Origin: an uncultured Clostridium sp.
Lineage (GTDB): Bacteria; Bacillota; Clostridia; Christensenellales; Borkfalkiaceae
Direction of reading: 5' to 3'
NCBI GenBank assembly: GCA_900555925.1
Contig: USMU01000080.1
Location: 1-5,606, forward strand
Length of the DNA stretch: 5,606 nt
Shown: positions 1-5,553 of the stretch, piece by piece
Layout: every line of letters begins with the position of its first letter
How positions within the stretch are numbered: position 1 is the stretch's first letter
The notes under the pieces: generated by a model
The model's input: the letters and a program-made list of their open reading frames with translations, nothing else
Database searches by the model: none
What the model was told of the DNA's origin: nothing
Position numbers and translations under genes: made by a program

Positions 1-46
1 TTAATTTTTTATAAAATTTTTCTTTTAGCCGATTAAGTTTTTTCAT
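1..46 (-). CDS. Possible start of a next gene, cut by the window edge (hypothetical)
   Basis: An ATG at 46-44 on the minus strand opens a frame of 15 codons with no stop up to the left edge, reading MKKLNRLKEKFYKKL. The Lys-rich beginning would suit the N-terminus of a cytoplasmic or membrane protein, but the fragment is too short for any family call. It lies 128 bases downstream of the GHL10 stop codon, in the same direction. Against it, no Shine-Dalgarno sequence precedes the ATG (the preceding bases are CATAAACAA), and the start codon lies within the 3' arm of a perfect 12-bp hairpin (41-68). AT-rich sequence easily gives short Lys-rich open frames by chance, so this is a weak call. Confidence 0.22.
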   Translation of the reverse strand, partial: MKKLNRLKEKFYKKL

Positions 47-68
47 TTGTTTATGCAAACAAATGAAA
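41..68. repeat. Perfect 12-bp inverted repeat with 4-base loop
   Basis: TTTCATTTGTTT (41-52) and AAACAAATGAAA (57-68) are exact reverse complements around the loop ATGC. The arms are AT-rich. On the minus strand the hairpin is followed by a run of A, and on the plus strand by AAATCAGCC, so neither side has the U-tract of an intrinsic terminator. A dyad operator or a hairpin controlling a following gene is more likely. It shares three bases with the adjoining 20-bp palindrome. Confidence 0.7.
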
Positions 69-84
69 TCAGCCGGCTGATTTC
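65..84 (-). terminator. Perfect 20-bp palindrome, candidate operon terminator
   Basis: The half-site GAAATCAGCC (65-74) is followed directly by its reverse complement GGCTGATTTC (75-84). In RNA it can form an 8-bp stem closed by a CCGG tetraloop. Read on the minus strand, the stem is preceded by purines (GGGCGGAAA) and runs into a U-rich tail, UUUCAUUUGUUU. On the plus strand the next bases are CGCCC, so termination would work only in the operon direction, about 90 bases past the last stop codon. The U-tract is interrupted and the stem is only partly GC, so this may instead be a protein-binding operator. The palindrome is certain; the terminator role is an inference. Confidence 0.42.
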
Positions 85-141
85 CGCCCTTGACAGGCTC
101 TCGGAATATACTATATCGAGATTATAAAGGTTTAGAAATAG

Positions 142-172
142 ATACTTATTATATAAATTCAGAAATAAGTAT
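142..172. promoter_or_regulatory. 9-13-9 inverted repeat, candidate operator
   Basis: ATACTTATT (142-150) and AATAAGTAT (164-172) are exact reverse complements separated by 13 bases, just beyond the GHL10 stop codon. The right arm extends to GAAATAAGTAT (162-172), an 11-base word repeated exactly on the minus strand at the -35 box of the operon promoter (5563-5553). On the minus strand a TATAAT (126-121) lies downstream of the repeat at a distance that would place the left arm around a -35 position, although no good -35 hexamer is present. A regulator site shared with the operon promoter is a reasonable guess. Being AT-rich, the repeat is a poor terminator. Confidence 0.4.
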
Positions 173-174
173 AC

Positions 175-3100
175 TTAAATTTTACGTTTTTTCTTCAAAA
201 ACAGAGCCACGCCCGCGGCGAAAACGGTGGAGAGAGCGCACGCGCTCACAACCGAACCACAGCCTTTTCTTTCGGGATTCGTCTCCGTACCCGAGTTTTC
301 GGAAGAGCTTGTCGAAGAATCGCCGGGATCGGGAGGGGTAGGCGTATCGCCGCCCTCATATTCCTTTTGCGCCTTTGTTTCCAAGAGGTCGTATAATTCG
401 GTAAGCGTTTCTTGGATACGCCGAGCGGAGAAACCCTTTGCATAAGCGGAGAGATTGTTGCTCTTATATAAATTGTTCACAGCAGTCTGAACGGCCTTTA
501 ATGCGTCGTAACCCTGCATATCCATGGCGAGTATTTTATCAAATTCCGCCTTCAACGCTGTTTTTCCCTCCGTTGTCATGCCTTCGGCGGGGATATACAA
601 TCTGTCTGCGCGGTCGAGGATTCTGTCGAAATAAGCCTTTAATACGTCCTCTGTGGACGCATGAGGGAGCACCGCCGGACGGGAATTGACGCCGGCCTTC
701 AACATTTCCTGTACGTCCTTATGACCGATAATCTGTGTAGAACAGAAGATGACATATCCGTTTGCGCCGCCGAGATAGGAAGCCTCCGTCTGATATACGT
801 TTTCGTAGGCGGGGAGCCCGCGATAGGACGACGCGAGTCCCGTATAGTAGTAGCAGTTAGCGCCTGCGGCAAGAATCATATCCGACACGCCCGACAGTAC
901 ATCTGCGGCCGCATCATAGTAAGCCATAGGGGTAGCAATATCTATCCAGCCGTTGCGAATCCAAGTTTTCCAATCCTGTTTTTTGCTGTCCAGAGTCTGA
1001 GAAGCCGAACTGAAAACCGCCGTAGAGAGAAGCAAATCCCCGTCCCCCTTAACCTCCTCATAAACTCTTTCGACGAAGGAAGTAACCGCGTTCACGCGAT
1101 AATCGCACCATTTTTCATAATTTTCCGCCGCATTCAAATTGTATGCGTCATCGAGCACCCATTTATTAAATTCGGAAATCATTTTGTCTATGCTCATGGA
1201 CTCGTCGAGGCGGGTAACGCCCACGGACTCAGCGAACTCCATCATAGCATATTTGGTATACCCCGTATCCTCCGCCTTATCGGAGACGGGATAGCGGATA
1301 TAGTCGAGGTTAATGCCCTTGATTTTAGGAACCTTTTGGAGCATTTCTTTATAGTAAGTGATAAGGAAATCCTGCACCTTCGGATTTGCGGGATCAATAA
1401 AGATATAGTCTCCGCCCTCATTTTTCTGGATATACGTACCGTCGGAGTTATACATTATCCAATCCGGGTGTTCTTGTAAAATTTCGATATCGGTAGTCAA
1501 TCCGACATAGAAGTTTTCTACCCAAGCATGTACCTCTATTCCGCGCTCGGCGGCCAATTCGGTGAAAGCCGTCAGATAATCGGGATACCCTTCGTAAGAA
1601 GCGCCCTCAAAGTCCTTGTGGTATTGCACGTTGTCCGATTTGAACAAAGAATAGCCGTTGTAGAAAGTCTCCACAAAGACGAGATTGATACCGATTTCCT
1701 CATAGATATCGAGGGTTTCCGTAAGGCTTTTGAGCGTTTTTTCCGTAGGTCTGTGCCATACGGCGCGGGCGGTGACGGGCTTGCTTTCCGCGGATAGAGC
1801 CAAAATTTCGTATGCCGTAGCCTCCGCGTCCAATTTTGCCGTATTGTAGGCCATCATTTCACGAGTTTTCTCCTCGTTGCTCCAAGTGCCCTCCTCCATC
1901 TTTTTTTCGATATTGTTTTTGGTCTCCTCCAAGGTTTCGAGGAGAGCTCTCGCCTCGTCTATTTTTGCTTCCAGAGCGTCGACGTCCACGTCGTAAAGCT
2001 GTTTAATTTTTGTTTCCGCGTCCGAAATGATTTCGTCTACCGTCGATTTGGTATTTACGTAGAAGCTGTTCAGTGAAGTCGTGACGGCAAATTCTTTTTT
2101 ATCTTGGTCGAGAATAATGCTCGCACCCAAGGGCACCGAAGCGCGAATGAAATCCCTGCCCGTACCGTGACCGCTGATAACGTATCCGCCATCGGGAATC
2201 GACGTGACGGTTACCCCCCGTTCCACCACCGTTCCCGAAGCGTCCACCGCGGCTTCAAAGCCATAGACGTTCGCACCCGTTCCCGCCGAGCCCTGATACG
2301 ACCAACCATCGTGATAGATAATGGTTTGATTTTCCCCCCGATAAGCGGCGAAGGGAGTCGTTTCCGTCTCCATGCGGCCGGGATTGGTATGGCAAGCGTC
2401 GTTCGGGTCGTTCTCGTCGTAATAGTCGTAGTTGTAAGTATAAGTGACGGGGTCGCCGCCGAATCGGATATAATCGAATCCGACCATCGTCAGCTTATCT
2501 CCGAGACTGAAACGGTTATTTTCTAAAAAGATCCCGCGGTAGCCGACGCCGTACGCGCTCAGCACAAACCCGTTTTCGGGAATTTCTATTCCCGAGCCGT
2601 CCCCCACGCCGAAGCCTCGGAAGGATATGACCTCGAAGGAAGCGCTCTCCTCGTCGAATATAGCGGATAATTCGGTACCGTAAGCGTTAGTACCCGTCTT
2701 ATCCCCGAAATCATAGTCGTAATACACGACCATGGGCATGGAACGGTTACTGTTGAGCGCGTCGATAGCGACGCGGGCGCCCTTGTCCGATTCCACTGCC
2801 ATTTCGGGAAGCGTAAGCTTTCCCTCCAACGTGAGTACGTCTCCCTCTTTCGCCGTAAAGGAGGAGGACTCCGGCACAGAAAGTACATATCCGCCGACGG
2901 GAATATAGGTTTCTCCGTCGCCCGCGGCGTTAATTTCCGTCACGGAATATTTATTTTCGGAATATTCCACGGCGTATTCTATGTAATTCCCGACCCTGTG
3001 CGTCGTCGTATAGGGATATTTTGCAGTAAATAACAGTGGCTGCTGGCTTTCGAGCTTTTCGGTATCCAGCTTTTCGCTCGCGTTCGTCAAACTGCCGCCC

Positions 3101-3300
3101 GAAGCCTCGTCTATGTAAATATACGGGTCGGAGGTCACATTCTCCACGGAGACGCTGCCGTTCGACACCTTGATGCCCTCTACGGAAAAATCTCCCTGTT
3201 CCGCCACGGCGGGAACGCTGTTCAAAACTGCCGTACCTGCGGCGATCGATACCGCCGCACAGATAGCCGCTGTCCAAACGAGAAACCTTTTGTTTACCAT
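175..3300 (-). CDS. Exported GHL10-type family 10 glycosylhydrolase-like surface protein
   Basis: A 1041-residue exported protein, probably a glycan-active enzyme. Residues 1-33 are a Sec signal peptide (MVNKR, a hydrophobic core, likely cleavage after AVA33). Residues 34-410 look beta-rich and carry three degenerate copies of an I-P-x-x-G-[YF]-V-[LI]-S motif (133, 240, 368). Residues 420-505 are helical and coiled-coil-like. Residues 509-870 match the GHL10/DUF187 barrel: RAVWHRP (512-518), FVETFYNG (542-549), HAWVEN (591-596), HPDW (611-614), FIDPANP (634-640), GINLDYIRYP (662-671), IATPMAYY (788-795). Another helical, FIVAR-like stretch follows (881-980), then a Pro/Ser/Thr linker (984-1010) and a C-terminal tail with GCGS (1013-1016), a hydrophobic helix and KKKRK. 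The start is fixed by AAGGAG six bases before the ATG. The substrate is unknown. Glu544, Glu595 and Asp666 are possible active-site acids, by position only. The fold assignment is firm; hydrolytic activity is not shown. Confidence 0.88.
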   Translation of the reverse strand: MVNKRFLVWTAAICAAVSIAAGTAVLNSVPAVAEQGDFSVEGIKVSNGSVSVENVTSDPYIYIDEASGGSLTNASEKLDTEKLESQQPLLFTAKYPYTTTHRVGNYIEYAVEYSENKYSVTEINAAGDGETYIPVGGYVLSVPESSSFTAKEGDVLTLEGKLTLPEMAVESDKGARVAIDALNSNRSMPMVVYYDYDFGDKTGTNAYGTELSAIFDEESASFEVISFRGFGVGDGSGIEIPENGFVLSAYGVGYRGIFLENNRFSLGDKLTMVGFDYIRFGGDPVTYTYNYDYYDENDPNDACHTNPGRMETETTPFAAYRGENQTIIYHDGWSYQGSAGTGANVYGFEAAVDASGTVVERGVTVTSIPDGGYVISGHGTGRDFIRASVPLGASIILDQDKKEFAVTTSLNSFYVNTKSTVDEIISDAETKIKQLYDVDVDALEAKIDEARALLETLEETKNNIEKKMEEGTWSNEEKTREMMAYNTAKLDAEATAYEILALSAESKPVTARAVWHRPTEKTLKSLTETLDIYEEIGINLVFVETFYNGYSLFKSDNVQYHKDFEGASYEGYPDYLTAFTELAAERGIEVHAWVENFYVGLTTDIEILQEHPDWIMYNSDGTYIQKNEGGDYIFIDPANPKVQDFLITYYKEMLQKVPKIKGINLDYIRYPVSDKAEDTGYTKYAMMEFAESVGVTRLDESMSIDKMISEFNKWVLDDAYNLNAAENYEKWCDYRVNAVTSFVERVYEEVKGDGDLLLSTAVFSSASQTLDSKKQDWKTWIRNGWIDIATPMAYYDAAADVLSGVSDMILAAGANCYYYTGLASSYRGLPAYENVYQTEASYLGGANGYVIFCSTQIIGHKDVQEMLKAGVNSRPAVLPHASTEDVLKAYFDRILDRADRLYIPAEGMTTEGKTALKAEFDKILAMDMQGYDALKAVQTAVNNLYKSNNLSAYAKGFSARRIQETLTELYDLLETKAQKEYEGGDTPTPPDPGDSSTSSSENSGTETNPERKGCGSVVSACALSTVFAAGVALFLKKKRKI
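178..270 (-). other. C-terminal Cys-type sorting/anchoring tail of the GHL10 protein
   Basis: Residues 1011-1041 are built as a tripartite sorting signal: RK then Gly-Cys-Gly-Ser (1013-1016), about 19 hydrophobic residues (1017-1035), and the basic cluster KKKRK before a final Ile. There is no LPxTG, so a classical sortase A substrate is unlikely. The layout, with a conserved-looking Cys at the edge of the helix, resembles MYXO-CTERM-type tails, which are thought to be cut and lipid-modified at the Cys by CPBP-family proteases. Applying that mechanism here is an inference; a simple membrane anchor would also fit. Confidence 0.6.
271..351 (-). other. Pro/Ser/Thr-rich wall-spanning linker
   Basis: Residues 984-1010 are low-complexity (TPTPPDPGDSSTSSSENSG and following). 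A linker of this kind between the folded ectodomain and the C-terminal anchor usually spans the peptidoglycan. Its presence supports surface display of the GHL10 protein. Confidence 0.7.
3202..3300 (-). other. Sec signal peptide of the GHL10 protein
   Basis: The first 33 residues have a short basic N-region (MVNKR), a long Ala/Val/Ile-rich core, and a type I signal peptidase site that best fits VPAVA|EQG. There is no lipobox Cys near the cleavage point: Cys14 lies inside the core, without an L-x-x-C context that would suit processing. Confidence 0.85.
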
Positions 3301-3306
3301 TTTCTT

Positions 3307-3312
3307 CTCCTT
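3307..3312 (-). promoter_or_regulatory. Ribosome binding site of the GHL10 gene, overlapping the upstream stop codon
   Basis: On the minus strand the DUF4127 stop TAA (3313-3311) supplies the first two bases of AAGGAG (3312-3307). This sits six bases before the ATG at 3300. It fixes the GHL10 start and puts ribosomes ending the second gene directly on the start site of the third, which suggests coupled expression. Confidence 0.85.
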
Positions 3313-4816
3313 ATTTCAGTCTTTTTTCCACTCGCAACTCCACTTCAAACATTCTGTTCCATGGCATTGCGCAGTCGGTTATTTCATAGTTCTCCCAAAC
3401 GTCGGGAAAACGTTTTTTTATATAATCCTCCAACATCTTTTTGACGGCGCGGCTCACCTCGCCTCTGACGCCGTCGGCGTGAAAATAATCCAGCCCCATT
3501 TTCGGCAAAACCTCGTCGCACATGCGTTTGCGTACATATGCGCAATATCCTACATCCTCGTATATTCTCTCTGCCGTAAAGGCTATTAATGCGTCGCCGT
3601 TTCCGTATAAAAAACGCAGCACGGATTGACAGATGACTGTACCGAGGCTGTTTGAGGAAGTATTCCAGCCCGCATAGCCGCCCAACTCGAACAGTCCTAC
3701 GCTCTTATCCAGCAATTCCGCCCATTCGGCGTCGCCGCCGTTGCAGTAAGCGAGATCGGCCGCCGCGACAATTTTCCCCTCGCAAAAACCTTTTTTCATT
3801 TCTTCCGTAAATCGGGGCAAATCTCTGCTATCGTAATCCGAGCCGCCGTACTCTGAAGCATTTTTCATATTTCCCGCCGGCAGGTTACAAAATAATAGAA
3901 TATCCGCGGTATCCGAGTTTTCCGACATAATCGCTCCCGCGCCTTCTATTTGAGCCCTTATGCTCTGTTCAACAGCTCTGTCCTCATAAAGAGGAATGAC
4001 TCCTTTACATTCTTCTTTTGGATATATGGGACAGATTACAGGCCTTTTCTCCTCCATGTCCGAGACGAGTGCAGCCAAGAGAGTCATTCCCGTTTCGTCC
4101 GCGCCCGGATAGATGGCGACTTTTCGTATTTGATTTTCCGCGATAAAGCTCTTTATTTTTCGCTGGTCGAGAGCCGTATACCCGTAAGGCGCCGAATCGT
4201 CTTGCGGAATAATCAATTTATCGATTGCCCCTCCAACCAGCATCAAGGTCTTTTCCAAAAGCCGCAAATTAACTTTTCTGCGAGAAAGATAATCTTTCAG
4301 AGCATTTCCCGTTATTCTGTCGAGAGCCTCTCTTTGCCGGATATACTCTTTTTTATCGAGTAACCCGTCGATGTATTTATGTTCCGCCTGCCCCGTCAGA
4401 AAAATTTCCCGTCCGCATTCGGCGTAATAATCGGGCTCCTCATCGGAGCTGGAATAGGACGGACATCGCATCAACAGGGCGAAGGCATAGATTTTCAAAT
4501 CGGGATTTTTCCTTTTGAGCTCTTCTATGACCGACAGTCTGTCCGTGAGCTGTTCCTCGGATAATCCGTGCAATCTCGAAGGAACGATTCCGCCGTACAA
4601 GAGAGCATCTACCGATAAAATTAAACCGTATGCGTCACTGCACTCCCTTTGGAGGAACTCCTTCAAAGCGCTATAATTCCCGGGGATTTTTTTCTTGCCC
4701 ATCATTTCTCGCGGGGGCGCCGCCAAAACATAGCGGGAATTTCCCTCGCTCAAAAACAGCGGGAAATTATAATTACACGGTCGCTCATCCAGCGGAAGAA
4801 TTACAATTTTTTTCAT
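3311..4816 (-). CDS. DUF4127 family protein, function unknown
   Basis: A 501-residue protein without signal peptide or membrane segments, so probably cytoplasmic. I recognise the DUF4127 family from several motifs: LPLDERPCNY (7-16), SVDALLYGGIVPSR (68-81), YPGADETG (236-243), the segment around Asp354 and NGGD (359-362), GYAGWNTSSNSLG (380-392) and PWNRMFEVEL (485-494). The length is normal for the family and there is no sign of damage. Function is not established as far as I know. The many invariant-looking acidic residues (Asp10, Glu11, Asp70, Asp240, Glu241) next to Gly or Pro turns suggest an enzyme, perhaps metal-dependent; this is inference. The gene starts inside nanE (ATGA overlap, 4813-4816) with only a poor Shine-Dalgarno, so it probably depends on translational coupling. 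Its place between an amino-sugar epimerase and a surface glycan protein points to sugar metabolism. Confidence 0.88.
   Translation of the reverse strand: MKKIVILPLDERPCNYNFPLFLSEGNSRYVLAAPPREMMGKKKIPGNYSALKEFLQRECSDAYGLILSVDALLYGGIVPSRLHGLSEEQLTDRLSVIEELKRKNPDLKIYAFALLMRCPSYSSSDEEPDYYAECGREIFLTGQAEHKYIDGLLDKKEYIRQREALDRITGNALKDYLSRRKVNLRLLEKTLMLVGGAIDKLIIPQDDSAPYGYTALDQRKIKSFIAENQIRKVAIYPGADETGMTLLAALVSDMEEKRPVICPIYPKEECKGVIPLYEDRAVEQSIRAQIEGAGAIMSENSDTADILLFCNLPAGNMKNASEYGGSDYDSRDLPRFTEEMKKGFCEGKIVAAADLAYCNGGDAEWAELLDKSVGLFELGGYAGWNTSSNSLGTVICQSVLRFLYGNGDALIAFTAERIYEDVGYCAYVRKRMCDEVLPKMGLDYFHADGVRGEVSRAVKKMLEDYIKKRFPDVWENYEITDCAMPWNRMFEVELRVEKRLK
4813..4816 (-). other. ATGA start-stop overlap of nanE and the DUF4127 gene
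   Basis: On the minus strand the four bases ATGA contain both the DUF4127 start (ATG, 4816-4814) and the nanE stop (TGA, 4815-4813). This is the classic arrangement for termination-reinitiation coupling, and it implies matched amounts of the two cytoplasmic proteins. Confidence 0.9.
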
Positions 4817-5490
4817 ACTCGTTCGCCCAATCTTAATGCTTTTACAAATCGCTTCGTAATTACCGCCGGCCGAGTGACAGCAGACCCTATCACAACAGCA
4901 TAAGGATTGATACGGTTGATTTTTTCCAATTCCCCCGTTTCAAAAATTCCTCCTTCGGCGATTACTTTGGACCTTTTCACTCGCTTAATCACTTCGGCCA
5001 AGAAATCGATATCGGGAAGCTGAATCCCCCTCGTTTCCTCCGTATATCCCCTAAGCGTTGTAGATATGTAATCGAATCCGATTTCTTCGGCCCGTATCGC
5101 ATTTTCCAGAGTATCTACGTCGGCCATCAACTCTACATCCGGCTTTTTCGACCGTACGTAGGCGACCAAATCTTTTAGCATAATTCCGCCCGGACGAGGT
5201 CGGGAAGTGGCATCTATGGCCAAACAATCTGCCCGCGTGGCGAGCACTAAATCCACTTCCTTTTCCGTAGGCGTGATATACACTGCACAATTTTGATAAT
5301 TCCGCTTGACAAGCCCGATTACCGGTACATTGACGACCTTTTTTATGGCGTCTACGTCATCATATAATGCACGGATTCCCACAGCTCCGCCCTCGACAGC
5401 GGCCTTGGCCATAATCGGCATTATGCCGTATCCGTATAGCGGTTCGTTTACACAGGCCTGACAGGATACAATAAGTCCTCTGTTCAACAT
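4813..5490 (-). CDS. nanE: Putative N-acetylmannosamine-6-phosphate 2-epimerase (NanE family)
   Basis: A 225-residue (beta/alpha)8-barrel protein of normal family length. NanE interconverts ManNAc-6-P and GlcNAc-6-P in the cytoplasm, feeding sialic acid or ManNAc breakdown into the GlcNAc-6-P route. Family features visible are the opening GLIVSCQA (5-12), GGAVGIRA (34-41), PVIGLVKR (56-63), LAIDATSRPRP (90-100), LMADVDTLENA (121-131), IAEGGI (177-182) and VVIGSAVTRP (199-208). Lys62 and Glu179 match the catalytic Lys and Glu described for clostridial NanE; Arg40 and Asp126 match substrate-contacting positions. It is first in the operon, with about 27 bases of leader below a consensus promoter. 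The ribosome binding site is weak (GTGAAAGAAA before the ATG), but the family's usual MLN..GLIVSCQ beginning supports this start. No nanA, nanK, nagA or nagB lies within the window, so its substrate source is unknown. Confidence 0.93.
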   Translation of the reverse strand: MLNRGLIVSCQACVNEPLYGYGIMPIMAKAAVEGGAVGIRALYDDVDAIKKVVNVPVIGLVKRNYQNCAVYITPTEKEVDLVLATRADCLAIDATSRPRPGGIMLKDLVAYVRSKKPDVELMADVDTLENAIRAEEIGFDYISTTLRGYTEETRGIQLPDIDFLAEVIKRVKRSKVIAEGGIFETGELEKINRINPYAVVIGSAVTRPAVITKRFVKALRLGERV

Positions 5491-5524
5491 TTTCTTTCAC
5501 TCGACTTTCTTTGAATTTGTTCAT

Positions 5525-5553
5525 ATTATATCATAAGAAAATCTCGATGTCAA
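5525..5553 (-). promoter_or_regulatory. Consensus sigma-A promoter of the operon
   Basis: Read on the minus strand, TTGACA (5553-5548) and TATAAT (5530-5525) are both perfect hexamers separated by exactly 17 bases. Transcription should start near 5518, leaving a leader of about 27 bases before nanE. The upstream 50 bases are almost all A and T, resembling an UP element. Such a strong core promoter is normally held down by a repressor. The 11-base word GAAATAAGTAT, which also occurs in the left-flank inverted repeat, ends on the first T of the -35 box and could be the operator. Confidence 0.88.

Noticed and set aside
41..68. 12-4-12 hairpin as an intrinsic terminator
   Set aside because: Neither direction has a U-tract directly after the stem, and the stem is nearly all A-T pairs. 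The adjoining 20-bp palindrome fits a terminator better in the minus direction.
90..117. Plus-strand TTGACA (90-95) as a promoter
   Set aside because: The best -10 at an allowed spacing is TATATC (112-117, spacer 16), and the product would run antisense into the GHL10 gene. The -35 match alone is not enough.
178..270. LPxTG-type sortase anchor on the GHL10 protein
   Set aside because: A hydrophobic helix and basic tail are present, but no LPxTG or close variant precedes them. The motif there is RKGCGS.
661..1479. 272-codon open frame on the plus strand
   Set aside because: It lies antisense to the GHL10 catalytic domain, has no ribosome binding site or recognisable family, and its composition is that of a reverse-frame shadow. 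The minus strand encodes clear conserved motifs throughout this stretch.
2104..2526. 140-codon plus-strand open frame rich in Arg and Val
   Set aside because: It is antisense to the N-terminal domain of the GHL10 protein. Its Val-rich run is the complement of the Asp/Tyr-rich segment near residues 286-301.
2586..2888. 100-codon minus-strand open frame in another frame of the GHL10 gene
   Set aside because: It is fully inside the GHL10 coding region and rich in Arg and Ser, as expected of an out-of-frame translation.
3950..4363. 137-codon plus-strand open frame
   Set aside because: It is antisense to the DUF4127 gene, with no promoter, ribosome binding site or family resemblance.
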